A stretch of DNA of 64,000 nucleotides from Auriscalpium vulgare (GCA_019915015.1 JAHBBC010000050.1:1-64000); one strand, 5' to 3'. Shown: positions 11,429 through 23,519, counted from the stretch's first letter. Notes: a model not told the origin generated them from the sequence alone. Program-made: numbers and translations.

Positions 11429-12464
11429 CTAGGCGTTGTAATAGCCTATGCCCATGCAAACGCGTGGTCAGAAAAAACATCCGACAGCTGGCTGTGTGAT
11501 GGCGCACCTCCGTAGAATGGACCTTTCAGGCCGGAGTAGTGCTCCAGCCTCTTGGAGAAGCGCCAGTTGAGGAACAGCATGTAGAACTGCCGAAAGATAT
11601 GAGTTGCTTGGCTCTGTATCATGGGGCCCTGCCTCGTATCACACGATAGCACGCACCTGGAACACCAGGTCCACAATCAACGAAACGATGAACGCGGCGT
11701 TGAGACTCGAGAAGCCATTGGTACAAAATGCAGATGGGATGGATCCACTGCCGTAACCGGCTTCGGCGGATGAGGTCCAGAGCTGACCACCATTGTCACA
11801 CTCCCACTGAATCTTGTCCTTCCTGTAATCCGGAAGTCACTGTAAGTCCGAGGGACGCCATGTGAGGGAGAAAGACGGGGTGCTGACCCTCGTTGAAGCT
11901 CCACCGTGATGATGATCGCACGAACCGCGGATATGACGAAGATAAATGGCCAAAGGAACTTGCACACTCTTGTCCAGATATATGACCGCTATGAGCGTGG
12001 TCAGACAAGACCAAGGGAAGAAAGGGTAGAGCGAACATTAGACAACGCGAAGGCATTGATCGCTGCTACACCTCCTACGGCCATGGAGATACCACCGTAT
12101 ATTTGCCTGTGACGTGCATTTTGAGCAAAAGGGAGTAATTGAAGATCGACGGCGTTACCATTCCGGATAGACAAAAAAATGAATTCGCCGTATTTAAAGA
12201 GCAGAATACCGCCAACAACACTGTAGAGCTACGCGCAGAGTGAGACATGACCTTCGAGATGTTGAAGGGTAGCATACGAAGATGACCACGGCCCATGCAA
12301 TCGCACCGCCTCGCTGGGAGTCTATGAGTTTCATTCAATCACTCATCCTTGGAGTAAAAACGCACCAGAGGGAGCAGGAGCAAGCAGTTATCACACCTGG
12401 AGCGCATCCACAACGGTCAGATTCACGGCATCACAAGAACTGCGGTGATTGCTACTTACCACAT
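11429..12464 (-). CDS. Small multi-spanning membrane protein of a basidiomycete-specific family
   Basis: Nine exons: 12464-12460, 12396-12366, 12313-12278, 12228-12159, 12106-12037, 11988-11888, 11822-11657, 11586-11508, 11445-11429. They sum to 575 nt, and allowing one missing T in the A7 (plus-strand) run at 12173-12179 gives 576 nt, or 191 residues. The product starts MWCDNCLLLLP and has four hydrophobic segments (for example AIAWAVVIFLYSVVGGILLF, MAVGGVAAINAFA, LWPFIFVISAVRAIII and LNAAFIVSLIVDLVFQF). It ends with a conserved cytosolic-looking tail, NWRFSKRLEHYSGLKGPFYGGYYNA. I recognise this tetraspan-like pattern from uncharacterised basidiomycete proteins; no function is known to me. 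The first exon is only five bases (ATGTG), supported by the family-like N-terminus it creates. The apparent frameshift in exon 4 is most simply a homopolymer error. Confidence 0.82.
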
Positions 12465-15400
12465 CTTGCCGAGTAATCAGTGATTAGAGTCGAGGGTATG
12501 GAGGTATCGCAAAGCGCAGGGAGCGAGGAGTCTATCGTACAGCAAGAGCGAGACCGAGGGGAAGGGAAAGTCGTCAGTCGTGAAGGCCAGCGGCCGTGGA
12601 AGATGGGAGTCGGTCGATGTTCTGGGGAAGACGACTCGGGCGGCGCAGCGCACTCGCAGCGCACACGTTCCCCGCCCGTCACGGTCACGCCATGACGCCG
12701 TGTGACACCAGGACATGCTAACCCCATCCTGGGTTTACGCTACGCGACTCGAATCCTCGAGAGCTCGATGCCAGTCTCCAGATGGTCCTGCCAGCGAGCT
12801 CTCCTTCCGAGGATCTTCTGTGTGAGCTCGATGTACGGCCTCCGTATTGCTGTTCCTAAATTTCTCTTTTCACCGCATCACAGGACCTCCGCTATTTGCT
12901 CACCATTCCAATGGACCTTCCGAATGAAAGCGCTTCCTGGGCGCCAGCAACGGATAGCAGTGACTTCCACATCTAAAGCGATTCAATCGCCATCGGCGGA
13001 TCGCTCGTGCTCCTGTACCTGTGTCTCAAGTGACTATTTTCCTTCACATCTCGCATGTGGCTGTCGCCGCAGAAAGTCACCCCGCTAGGTCCGGTGCTCC
13101 CTTGCTAACGCGACCCGTCCCGAGTCCCAGCCCGTTCACACAGTACGGAATGTCTGTTGCCATAATATTCTGGAATCGGCGCCCCGTCCTGTGGTCTCAT
13201 CACGCTCACCTTCGCGGTCCAAACGGGTTCCGAGGGATTTCCGTCCCCCGGTGCGTCGTAAGTACTCTTCTTCACTTAACAACTCCGGGCGGGTTCGCAC
13301 TCTGACCCCTAGACCGCCGTTAGAAAGGCTTCGCTGGCTTCCCCATTTCCCTGGCCCTGGGTTCGAATCCAATTTCGCAGTCGCGGCCCAGCGCAGACGG
13401 ACACCAGAATGGCGTAACGGTATTGCCCACTCGCTCCATGACGCCGTACCCCACCGGAGGTCCATTCTTGCCTGCACGCGTGTACTCCAGTCTGGACTTT
13501 TGGGGCCGGCACATTGTCGCTCGTGTCCTCGGATGCAGTACTATCGTACCATCCATCCACGCTTGATCTCCCGATAGCCTACTTACCACCGCGGTGGGCA
13601 GTCTTCACCCTTTCACGCATGCCTTGCGCCTTAGCCTTCCCGGCCCGTCGTCGATCACTTCCCGTTCTACCACCGAAACTCGAAGGAGGTGTCCCGCTGG
13701 TGCCCTCTTCTCCTGCCGCCACCAAGCTCCCCGCGACGCCTTCGCAGCATCCCCGCTAACCTCAACGCGCGCTCCAGCGCTTCGGGCGGCGCCCCGCCGC
13801 CAGTATTGACGCTTCCTTCTCTGCTGGAACAACTCTAACACGGCGCCTTCGCAACATGGGCGGAGGACGCAGGCTACGTGGGATCGAATTGGCGCCCCGT
13901 TCATCCAGATCGGCTTCGATCTGGATACCTCTCATCTCAGTTGGAACTCTCTCGCGCATTCTATTAATGCCCCTGCACACGATATCTCCTACAAGTGGAT
14001 GCTAGCAAGGCCACGGTTATTTCGACGGCCAACGGGACGCGTCTGCACTTCCCTCGGCGACTCACACAGTCCCTCCTTTATCGCCATAGGGCAGTCCCTT
14101 GCGCCCTGATACCTGATACACTGCACCGCGCCGAGACGCCATGCCAGCATATTTTTAGGCGATGTTACGCCCACCCGCACAACTGTTGGACACATCGCCA
14201 AATTCCCTCTCATTTCATCGGCTCATCTGTATTGTTCTGGCCCGCTATGAACGGTGTCCGGGGCGGAAACGGAGGCTGTCAACGCCAGTCGATGAGTCCA
14301 GACTAGCATGCGCCACTGACTTCGCCGCTGACCTCCATCGAGGCCGATCGCCTATCCTGCGGATGGCGAAAGACCATCAGAAAGCGCCTCGTGTCCATCC
14401 CTGCCTCGTTGGCTCCCGCTGCCGGCACAGCATTTCATCTGCCCCGCGTTTTCGACCGCTAATTATTGATACATTGCTCTCCCCAGGTCCCTTCGGTGGA
14501 CACGCGTTGACCTGCCCTCTCTCGATGGCTGCTTCGAGCACATGCAGGCCTCGATATCGCCTCGGTGTCGTCCTCATGGCTAGTCGACACGTGTAATGCG
14601 GTGCTCTGGTCGAGGGTGCTTTGGTCTTCATCGATATCGTGGTTGCAATCTTTGCCTTTCACAGACAACCAAAGACTTTTTAACGGGCGTTGGCTTCTTC
14701 GCGAAGTTGTTTCATGCACAGATGTAGGGTTATGCAGGATCTAATATCCAGACGTGAATCTCGATATGCAGAACGATCTTATTGGCAAACACTAGCGAGT
14801 AGACTACTGAGTACACGACATACACTTTAATACATCACACAAGCGAGAGACACCGACCCTCAACCCCTCGTCAACTCCGCCCACAAGGCCCAGTACCTCG
14901 TCAAGAGGAGCTGGCACGGTTGCAGTGACGTGGGGGTAAAGTCGGCCTTCTCTGCGCTAACCCGCAACAGTCCCGCCGCCAGTTCGTAATCGTCGTACGC
15001 GTGCATGAATGTGTCTCTAAAGTCATGAGATCGTTGGAAGTCTTCGTAAGATGTGCACTGAGACGTATGTGTGACTGGACAACGTAGGGGATTTCGGAGA
15101 TGGTGATATGTGGGGGGTGATCGCAACGGAAAGACAGATGGGAAGGAGAACGATGCCACCACGACGATAGAAGGGGTTCCGCGTTGACAGCAAGGTGAGA
15201 GCCGATACGACGCACGCGTATTCTTCCAGGAAAGACGCCCGCTTCGAAGTGCGAGACGATGGAAGCAGAGATCGACAAGATATGATACCGCATCAGCTGG
15301 AAGCATCTGCGACACCCAACTCGGATCTGAGCTCCCGCTGGCCAGCCCACGACGTCAAGTCGCAAGTCTCGCAAAGTTTGACCAACGGGCGAAGGAGGAA

Positions 15401-15617
15401 CGGCAACGCGCGGCGTCGAGCACGAACCTCCAACGCCTGTGTCGACCAATGTCTCCGAAAGCCGAGGCAGTCCTTCTTCCGATAGCGCCGGCCCATGTAG
15501 AAATGCTGGTGTGGATGACGAGATATGAAGCAGGGAAAAGTACAGTTGATGTTGCAGAATAGAAAGGCAAGAACAATGGGAAGTGGATTGAGTTGGATTG
15601 CGAGCGGGAAATAATGG
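12465..15617. other. Long gap, no supported gene
   Basis: About 3.1 kb between the membrane-protein start and the 3' end of the second bHLH gene. Open frames exist on both strands (for example minus 13136-13477 and 14901-15449), but they give composition-biased strings with no recognisable domain, and no set of splice joins links them. The part at 12465-12700 is probably the membrane gene's promoter, and roughly 14850-15617 the 3' flank of the bHLH gene. A lineage-specific spliced gene cannot be excluded. Confidence 0.5.
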
Positions 15618-16758
15618 TCAATAGTCGTCGTCCGATGGGGAGGGACTGGAATCCTCGCGCGGTAGGTCTTGACCCGACACCGAGGCAAGCGAGTGAGATA
15701 ATCTCCCATCTTCGGGTGGCGGGGACAAAGGGCGGGAATCCAACCCCATCGACATCCCAGGGGAAGGCGTGCTGCCGGAGCCCAAGGAGATCTTCTCGTT
15801 CAACGAGCGCAGTCTCTGCACTTCCGACTCCACTGCATTGAGCCGCTTCTGGAGCTGAGCGTTCATCTTGTCCAGCTGGACGATGTGGTTAGTCGCTGGT
15901 TGAGTAAATCAGTGGACCGCGGGACCATGAAGCTATCAACGACGGACCTCTCTCCAAGAGCGAGACCTTGCTCGACTTTTGGTTCGACACCGGCAACACG
16001 TCCTTCAGGCGGGCGTAGCCGTCACGAAGCTCGTCGCGGCGGCGCTGCTCTGCCTCAATCCGCTGCCTCCGCGTCGCCTCCTTCCGGGTGTGCGCGATGC
16101 TCTCTGCCAGGGAAACGCCCATATCGTCGTCTGAGTCGTTGAAGGAACGGCCTCGGCTGCGTCGACCGGAGGACCCCGAAGGTGATGGCGTCGGGTTGTA
16201 GCGCAAAGGGTTGCGGTGTACAAGGCTATTAGCGCGGGACGACGAGGTGCTGCTGTTCCGGGAGTGGTATGCGCCGTCTGCTGAAGTGTCGGACCCGGAT
16301 ATCGGAGGCGAGAGAGGGTCGTACATATTGGGGCTCGCCGGCGGAGGGGGCGAGGCGTCGAGCATCAAATTCGCGTGTTGGGTGCGCGGCGACGTGGTGT
16401 AGACCTGCTGACCATCGAACGGTTGCTGCTGCTGGGCGTTTGCCATGAGGCTCATGTTGCGCAGGTGGTATGCCTGGAGGTCCGAGTTGGACAATTGACC
16501 TGCGGGAATGGATGCAAGGGTAGGGGAATCTGATCAACACGAGGAGCAGAAGCGAGCGGATGTCGGTGAAAGATACACACGCGCAGGGGGGGCGGCTGGC
16601 ACGACATGATACGGAGCCATGCCTGGCGGCATGCCTGGTGCATACACGAGGCCGGTGTAGGGCTGCTGGTCCTCATCTGGAGGATAAAAGGCATTGGGAT
16701 ATGGCGCGCCATGAGGCAGGTTCGCGGCGCTGTGATCATCGTGCTGGTGGTGGTCCAT
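15618..16758 (-). CDS. bHLH transcription factor (second paralogue)
   Basis: Three exons (16758-16581, 16499-15948, 15895-15618) with introns 16500-16580 and 15896-15947; 1,008 nt, giving 335 residues. The protein begins MDHHQHDDHSAANLPHGAPY and has a long Pro/Ser/Gln-rich N-terminal region. The bHLH lies at about residues 190-245: basic region RRQRIEAEQRRRDEL, helix 1 RDGYARLKDVLP, loop with SNQKSSK, helix 2 VSLLERATNHIVQLD. A short coiled coil (MNAQLQKRLNAVESEVQRL) follows, then an acidic Ser-rich tail ending SPSDDDY. Close match of the basic region and loop to the gene at 8972-9994 suggests shared DNA specificity and possible heterodimers, while the flanking regions have diverged. Transcription is away from the divergent gene at 18051. 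Confidence 0.92.
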
Positions 16759-18050
16759 GTCGTCGTCGTGGGTGGTCGTGTGGGTCGTTGGCGGGGGCGA
16801 GGGAGAACTATATGCAGGAAAAAAGAAGGTAACCTGGGGAGAAAAAGAAACAAGAGGACAATGGGGAAGGAGGAGGGGGAGGAAGTGGCGGATCCTCGTT
16901 TTACGTTCGGACGAGAACTAAGAACGAGAACCAACCCCGTAATCGGTCCTTCATCGTCTGCCTATCTACCATCCCAGCTTTCTCACGCTGCCCCCACAAA
17001 AGTCCTCCATTATCCGTCCCTTGTGCATTGTACACGGCTTTGACAGCACAACACCCTTGTATTCCCGTAGCGACAACGAATCTATGCTAGACCATCGCCC
17101 GTCCAGGCTACAAGCACACAAAGCCCTCTGCCAGAAGATCGTCGATGCCCGCATACGACGATGTATATTGGTGGCGTCAGGCCCGCATCACCAGATTTCC
17201 AGCATTATGTGCATTGAGCTCCAGTGACTGCGGCACAGGCTCAAATGCTGGTCAATTAATCGTCGTGAGCCGAGGAAGCACGAGCCAGGCAAATCGGGGT
17301 TCCAGGCTTGACCGGTCGAATTATTTCCGTCGCAGATGGGCGAGGACAAGAGGAACAGACGCCTTGGATTTGATTTCTGATCCAAGGGCAAGGAAACAGA
17401 CTATTATGCTGTCGGCTCAGCCTGACGGTGTGTGGCACTGCGATCTAGGAACCCGGGCCCTTGTGGCCGAGCAGAGCGTCGATTCACCTGAGCGAGGGCT
17501 GGACACGCTAGACATCACCGCCAACAACTCCATCACTGCATCACTGGCGCATCACGGGCCTGGTTGTCCAGAGTCGGGCCTGTCGGGAGAGGTTGGCCTC
17601 ATACGAGTAACATATCATTGATGTACGCGTACGAGAGATGAGGCAGTGAGGTTGGCAGTGGCCTAGGGACAAGGCAAAAGGACAACCACGCGTCCAGTCA
17701 GCGGTAGGCAATAATCAACCGGAACGAGAGGTCGGAGCTCGTGTTCTCACGGTGTATAATTGCCGTCGACCGTTCGAGTTCTCTCCGCCGCTACAGCCGC
17801 CGCCCCCCTCCCCGCCGCCCCGCCTCCCGCCGCCGTTCTCCACCACGTCCACCCACAGAGGCGCCCCCGTATGTCACCAGCCCATATCTTTCGCTTGTTC
17901 CAAGCTCACCTTGCCCCCATACGCAGTTGTGCTATGTTGGCAACCTGTTTTTGACAGCATCTCGTCGGTCTCTTCTTGTGCGACCCCGCCACCACTCTAT
18001 CTGCTCGAGCTCACGCCCTCTGTACACTGTCCTTACGCTCGCGTCACGCC
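16759..18050. other. Divergent promoter region, no supported gene
   Basis: 1.3 kb separating the divergently transcribed bHLH gene and the Ser/Pro-rich gene. The half near 18050 is strongly pyrimidine-rich on the plus strand (about 17760-18050), typical of a fungal core promoter and 5' leader. Frames open here only encode Pro/Ser/Arg-biased sequence. No gene seen. Confidence 0.6.
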
Positions 18051-21000
18051 ATGTCATTCGAGTCTCCGCCGGCCGACGCCCTACTCTCACCAACGTCCCA
18101 ACCGTCATGGCCGCGCCCACGCACACCTATACCCCCGCATCGACTGGCAAAGCTAGCCAACGCCCTCGGAATCGCCACCCCCATACCTCTGTCAACTTCC
18201 CCAGACCCATCTCTCCTCTCAACCTCCGCGCCAAGGTCTTCGAGTGCAGACCATTGGCGCTCGCCAACGCCATCCGTCGCGTCCACGTCCCATCTCACCA
18301 CGTATTCGGCATCGCCATCACTCCAGTCCAAATATTTCATCCACGTCGTTCCGCCAGTACACCTCCCCCACGAGTCGGACACCGACGGCTTAGAGCTCAC
18401 ACCCCCTCCGTCCTCCGCGTCCGGATACCACACACAATTTCGCCGCGGCACCCTTGTTCCCGTCTTCCCAACGCTACAACTTCAGCTCTATGCCATCGCG
18501 AAGGAGTACGCCTTGCCGAGCACTGCTGGCATGATCCTCTACCTCGTCACGTCCTCTCCCAACCCGAGCAGCCCGGACCCACGAGCATACCAACTCGACC
18601 CGAGTGAAGAGCCAGGTCCAAGATTATCGGACGACGTTTGGAAACACCTCTGGTCGCGCGTTGCGAAAGCTGAGCACGGGTCAACTCCACCTCGTGCTCC
18701 CACGCCGAACACCGTCGGTCTTGGCTTCGATTTTGACGGGCGGTCGTCTCCGGCTTTGCATGAAGTACCGTCAAATGCGAATCCGCTACGTCCACTGGTC
18801 TCCGGAGAGCGTCTCAACACTCCTCTGGGTACACCGCTGACGCCGAGCGTGTCCACACCGTCGTCGACGTCCGACCTTCGCACTCAAACGGCCTCTTCGG
18901 ATCCGTCCCATTCCGAGATCAATACTCCCGACTCGTCCTTTCCGCCAGGTTCACGCGCCGCCTCGTTGGATCTCCCAGGACTGAATTCGCCGTCGATCAT
19001 CCCTATATTGGCGAAGGTTGAGTTTGACATCGACAAGAGGAAAGCTGCTTGGTATGAGCCGTGGGTGCGGAGTCGGAGGGTCAACCGGAAGAAGAGGGAT
19101 GAGCAAGGGAGGGTACGAGCAGAGCACGGGAGTTCACCATTGGTAGATGAGGGTAGCGAGGCAGAGGTTGCGAAGCCGGCCCCCATACCGCTCAAGTTGG
19201 TGGATCGACAGACCGTGCCAAGGTTCCTGCAGACGAGTGATGCTGAAGAGGACTACGCAATCCTAGAATCTCCAATTGAGTTGGACGAGGACGCGACAGC
19301 ACGCTTTGGTACGATTGCTGTCCAGGATCCCCTCGCTGAAGTTTTAGGGACTGACGACGACACATGGACGGGCGCTTCTCCAGGCCGAGTCGAACCTGTT
19401 CCCCTCGCGTTGGACAGCTCGGCACTGGCGGAGCCAATCGAGTCCGAAGAGCCGCTCGTCGAGGATGTAGATGATGTGAAGGAGGTTCAGGAGCTCTGGG
19501 GGTCAAACTCGCGTCCGCTCCTCTCTGTCGACATCCCACAGTCTCAAAGTCAGGACGCTTCTTCCCCGACGACCGCCGCAACCATACGCGGAGCCCAGAC
19601 CGCCACCACCACCACATTCAGGAAGGCCGCACCACCGCCATTGCGCCTCGTACCTTCCGCAAGCCACATGGCCGCCACCGCCGAGCCGAGTCCTTTGCCA
19701 AGCACTGGCAGCACGAAGTTGGCATACCTGACGGAAGTGTCGAGTCCTGAGAGCGAGTTTGATGGCGAGCCGTCGCTCAGGAAGGTGAAGACCCCGCAGG
19801 ACGAAGAGAAGAGGGTCGGCGCCTTCTTCGCAGACCTTGATCTCGGGTTAGAGTTTGAGGACTCGGGAGAGGTACGACGGATCCAATCGCCGCACAGACT
19901 CACCTGACGTGTATGGTCTCGTCCAGTTTGATGAGACCGACCCGGATGATCGCCGGAGAAGCCAGTACGCGATGAAAGCGAAGCTGGATGAGATTGAAAG
20001 GGTGCGCCGCAAAATCTTTGTCCCAGGCAGCGATCAATAACCCTTCCAACTCTAGGCACTGGTCCAGTTCTCCCCTCGAAGGCTAAAGCATGAACTTGAG
20101 GAGACGCCTATGGCATCGCCTCACTCGGCGTCATTGTCTGTCCCTGGGATGGCGACGCCGCCGCCGGCGAAGTCACTATCGCCTACCATGAACGTCTCGA
20201 CCGGCAGTCCTCCCTCTCGGAAGCCTGGGTGAGCCCCACCCTTGTGCAGCATACGAGAGCACATGCTGACTTTGCTACACAGTATTACTGGCAAGGGTGT
20301 TTGGCCTGCAGTCCCGTACTCTTCTTTGGCCAACGCCGTCAATGACGAGGACGAGGACGCAGACACGTCGGTGGGACTCGACGACTTCCCCTCGCCGCCG
20401 AAGCTTGCTATCAACGGCGTATCCAGGGATATTCCCGTCTCCCCGTATAAGTCGCGGTTTTCAACTGCTTCGCAAGACTTGGAATCCGAAGAGTCGAAGG
20501 CACGGAGGCGCGAGCTTGAAGGGCATGAGCCATCGTATCCCGAGATCATGCCGCCCTCGTTACGCACGACGAACTCTCCCATTATTCCTCTATCCCCTGA
20601 TCCTTTCGGTCGCTTCCCGTCTGCACCAACGCCACCAGTACCGGCCGTGCCTGTGAGGTTGTCTGAAGATGCCAAGCTACGAGAACCACCCTCGGCTCCC
20701 AGCTCTCGGATCCCTTATTCGACCTTCGAAATCCCTACTGAACGTCGATCCTCGCTTAGCAGAAATACGAGCGTCACGAGCGTTTCGGGCCCTACCACCA
20801 GCCGTTTCTCCGTTGACTCCACGGACGAGCAGCTTGCTAAGAATAATCGGGCTCTCAACCCAGTGAGGAGTATCCGGACGCTGTGGCGCAAGAGCAGGAA
20901 GTCGTCGATCTCATCCGTTGCAGGAGTGGCATTAGCTGCACAGGCGCAAGCCAAGGATTCTGCAGGAAGGACCTCGCCGCTACCACCTCTCACTGCTGCT

Positions 21001-21879
21001 CAGGCGGCACCGGTGCCGCCAGTCCCGAAAGCGTCATCGCCGACAGAAGACGAGGTCGTCACCAACGCACTGCTACCTCCACGCCGACGCCCGTCACAGG
21101 CCCCGAGCCCGGAGCCAATGTTCATGACATCAAAGGCATTGCAACAGTCCCGAACTGATGCGTCTATCAATTCTATACACTTCGATCAGGAATCACCATA
21201 CCCTATTCGTCGATCGCCGCAGCCACCGCCGGCGCCGCTGCCGCGCACATCTTCATATCAACAGTATACCCGTGATTCTCAGCTGCGGCAAAATGACCGT
21301 CCGCCTTCTGCTACGGGGTCCTACAAGGCAGACCCACTCCCCTCGCCCACAGAGAACCAGAAGAACAGCACGCGCAAGTCGATACTCAAGTCATGGCGCT
21401 CGCCAAGCATCTCCCAGGGGTCTGGGAACGCGTCGGACACGTCGGGTCGCTCGAGTACGGACGGCAAGCCGCTGCCAGAGCCCACTGTCCGCAAACGCCG
21501 CCCGAGCGTGATGGAGATCGTGCGCGGCTCAATTGTGAGCGGATCGCCTATTCCGCCCAGCCCGTTGCTGCCGGAGCAGTACGCGAACGCGAACGCCTCG
21601 CGCTCCCGAGGACCGACGCCGGACATGGCTAACGGGCACAGGCGTGGTGGCAGCGGGCGCAACACGCCGTCGTCGTACGAGTCCTCGCACATCGCCTCGC
21701 CGGCCGTCTCGGGCACCGCGCTTCCACCCTCACCTCCGCGGCCAGTGCACCTGGGCTCGACACCGCGGGCGTCCCAGGAGGATGAACAGTTCGAGCTGAT
21801 CGACACGCCGCCGATGGGCCACGGCAAGACGCCGTCGCTGTCATATCCATACCATGATCTAGACCACAGCGTATCATGA
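18051..21879 (+). CDS. Large Ser/Pro-rich, mostly disordered protein, function unknown
   Basis: Four exons (18051-19871, 19927-20001, 20056-20228, 20283-21879); 3,666 nt, giving 1,221 residues. The start is chosen at MSFESPPADALLSP because upstream in-frame sequence is leader-like. One ordered block is visible at about residues 100-170, with YFIHVVPPVHLP and then GYHTQFRRGTLVPVFPTLQ, QLYAIAKEYALPSTAGMILYLV; it looks conserved among fungi, but I know no function. The rest is low complexity. It contains a charged segment near residue 340 (WYEPWVRSRRVNRKKR), a predicted helix across the small second exon (YAMKAKLDEIER) and many SP/TP and PxxP sites, consistent with a phosphorylated scaffold or signalling protein. 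It has no signal peptide or membrane segment. Confidence 0.8.
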
Positions 21880-22308
21880 TATGGGCGAGCTCTCAGGATG
21901 TACTCTCTTCTTTGTTCTCGATTTGCATTTCGTTATCATCGTTGGCGCGTTCTACTACACTTGATCTCTTGCTGTAATTTAATCGGTAATTTTGTATAAC
22001 TTCTCTTGGAGGAGCATAGTGGACAGTTGCGACCGACACCGGAATAAGGCCAAGTGTCAAAAGTCAAAAGAAGAAAATGAAGAAAAGAAAAGACAGAATG
22101 TTTACATAACAGGAATCATCACATTCAACTTGCGGAGCTGAAGAAATGAGCTGAAGAAATGAAGAAAGATTATAGGGAGATGAGGGTACAACCAAGTCAA
22201 TTGAAATTTGCGCGCAAGTGAAGGATCATGCAAAATATGTTTGGATTGATTTATGCTACTGAAATACTAATTGGTCGTGATAGCTCAGTCAACTAAGTAT
22301 ACAGTTAT
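21880..22308. other. Convergent 3' flanks, AT-rich
   Basis: Gap between the convergent Ser/Pro-rich gene and the cerato-platanin gene. It is AT-richer than its neighbours, with A-rich tracts around 22065-22090 and a short direct duplication (AGCTGAAGAAATGA) near 22138-22160. Probably 3' UTRs and terminators; no gene seen. Confidence 0.6.
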
Positions 22309-23406
22309 TTACAAGCCGCATGCTGATGATGGCACCTGCTGCACCACCACCTGCACCTTGCCCTTCGCAGTGCCCTGACCATTCGTCAAATTATCCAGCG
22401 CTTGCTGAGCGATGTTGAACCCGACGCCGGACACGTCTATGGCGAGAACGTTGATTGACTTGCCGGTGTCTGGGTACATCAAGTTCCAGCAGGTGCCGCA
22501 GTTGGGTGAGTTCCAAGACGCCACAGCGAATGCCCCGCCGATATATGGGAACGAGGGCAGATCACCAAACGTCGGGAACCGTGCGGCAAGGCCGTTAGGA
22601 CCGTTCGAGCAGGCGACATTGTTCATCGACCCGGCTTTGTTATCGAACGTGGTATCGTACGTCGCGGACAAAGTCATCGTCATATTGTTGGGCGGCGAAG
22701 GCGATGGCGTAGGCCCTGGCTGCGGGCACACACAGCTGGGGCACGGCGGTGCAGGGCCAGGCGGACTCGGGGACGCAGGACTACGGCTGGGCGTAGGGCC
22801 AGGGCCAGGGGGGCCAGGAGGAGGAGGCGGCAGCGATGAGGGAGGCGGCGGAGGCGGCGGAACAACAGTGGTGGTGACCGGCGTTCCCGACGACGACGGC
22901 GGGATCTTGCTCGACTTTGGCAACATTGTAGACGTCACAGTGCCGGTCGACGACATGATCGAAGATGAATTCGGCATACGCGTGGATGTCGAAATGATGG
23001 TGGATGAATTCGACATGTGCGTCGACGTAGTGATGATGCCAGACGAGTTAGGCATGAGCGACGACGACGTGATAGTGGTGGATGAAATCGGCGGCGATAT
23101 AGTGGTTGTGTTGGGTGACCCGGTCGACGAACGGAGCGGAGTCGAATCTATGATCGTCGTAGACCCTGTCGGCTTGCTAGTCGTCGTCTGCGTGATTGGG
23201 GTCGAGTCTATAATCGTCGTAGACCCCGTAGGCCTATTAATCGTCGTCTGCGTGATCGGTGTCGAGTCTAAAATCGTCGTGGACCCCGTAGGCCTATTCG
23301 TAGTCGTCTGCGTGATAACGGGTGAAGATGCACCCGCCTGGGGCACGGCCATAGTACCTTGGAAAAGCACAACGGCGAGCACGGCGATGGATGCGGAGTA
23401 TTTCAT
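22309..23406 (-). CDS. Cerato-platanin-domain secreted protein with long Ser/Thr/Pro linker
   Basis: Single exon, 365 residues. Residues 1-20 are a signal peptide (MKYSASIAVLAVVLFQGTMA). Residues about 25-240 form a Ser/Thr/Pro-rich, mucin-like stretch with three 20-residue repeats (period ending GSTTIIDSTPITQTT), followed by NSS-rich repeats and a Pro run. The last ~120 residues are a cerato-platanin domain: ATYDTTFDNKAGSMNNVACS, then IGGAFAVASWNSPNCGTCWN, INVLAIDVSGVGFNIAQQAL and a C-terminal SSACGL. The four expected cysteines are present. Cerato-platanins are small secreted fungal cell-wall or expansin-like proteins, usually about 130-150 residues in all. Here the extra 200-residue extension is likely O-glycosylated and may anchor the domain in the wall. 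Orientation is convergent with the upstream gene. Confidence 0.9.
   Translation of the reverse strand: MKYSASIAVLAVVLFQGTMAVPQAGASSPVITQTTTNRPTGSTTILDSTPITQTTINRPTGSTTIIDSTPITQTTTSKPTGSTTIIDSTPLRSSTGSPNTTTISPPISSTTITSSSLMPNSSGIITTSTHMSNSSTIISTSTRMPNSSSIMSSTGTVTSTMLPKSSKIPPSSSGTPVTTTVVPPPPPPPSSLPPPPPGPPGPGPTPSRSPASPSPPGPAPPCPSCVCPQPGPTPSPSPPNNMTMTLSATYDTTFDNKAGSMNNVACSNGPNGLAARFPTFGDLPSFPYIGGAFAVASWNSPNCGTCWNLMYPDTGKSINVLAIDVSGVGFNIAQQALDNLTNGQGTAKGKVQVVVQQVPSSACGL
23141..23320 (-). repeat. Three 60-bp repeats encoding the linker of the cerato-platanin protein
   Basis: Three consecutive 60-bp direct repeats within the coding sequence, each encoding a 20-residue unit of the type TQTT(I/T)(N/S)(R/K)PTGSTTI(I/L)DSTPI. 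Third-position changes and a few replacements separate the units, so the expansion is not brand new. Copy number may vary between strains. Confidence 0.9.
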
Positions 23407-23511
23407 TGTGATGGTGGGTATGTGTTAACTGGGTGATTGGGTGTGTGGGTATGAGAATGTATGAGTGGAAATAGAGCAGTTTGATGAATCTGATGAGCTG
23501 TTAGGGAGCAG

Positions 23512-23519
23512 TATTTATA
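23512..23519 (-). promoter_or_regulatory. TATA box of the cerato-platanin gene
   Basis: TATAAATA on the minus strand, about 105 bp upstream of the start codon at 23406. This is a normal distance for a TATA-driven, highly expressed secreted-protein gene. Confidence 0.55.

Noticed and set aside
12440..12459. 20-nt intron after ATGTG in the membrane-protein gene
   Set aside because: Too short to be spliced; the 63-nt intron to 12397 gives the family-like N-terminus.
13340..13390. tRNA-like GGTTCGAATCC word (T-loop consensus)
   Set aside because: The surrounding bases do not pair into a T stem or acceptor stem on either strand, and no anticodon arm fits at the right distance.
22412..23428. 338-codon open frame on the plus strand across the cerato-platanin gene
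   Set aside because: It is the antisense shadow of a repeat-rich, GC-biased coding sequence; its product is Val/Asp/Gly-biased with no domain.
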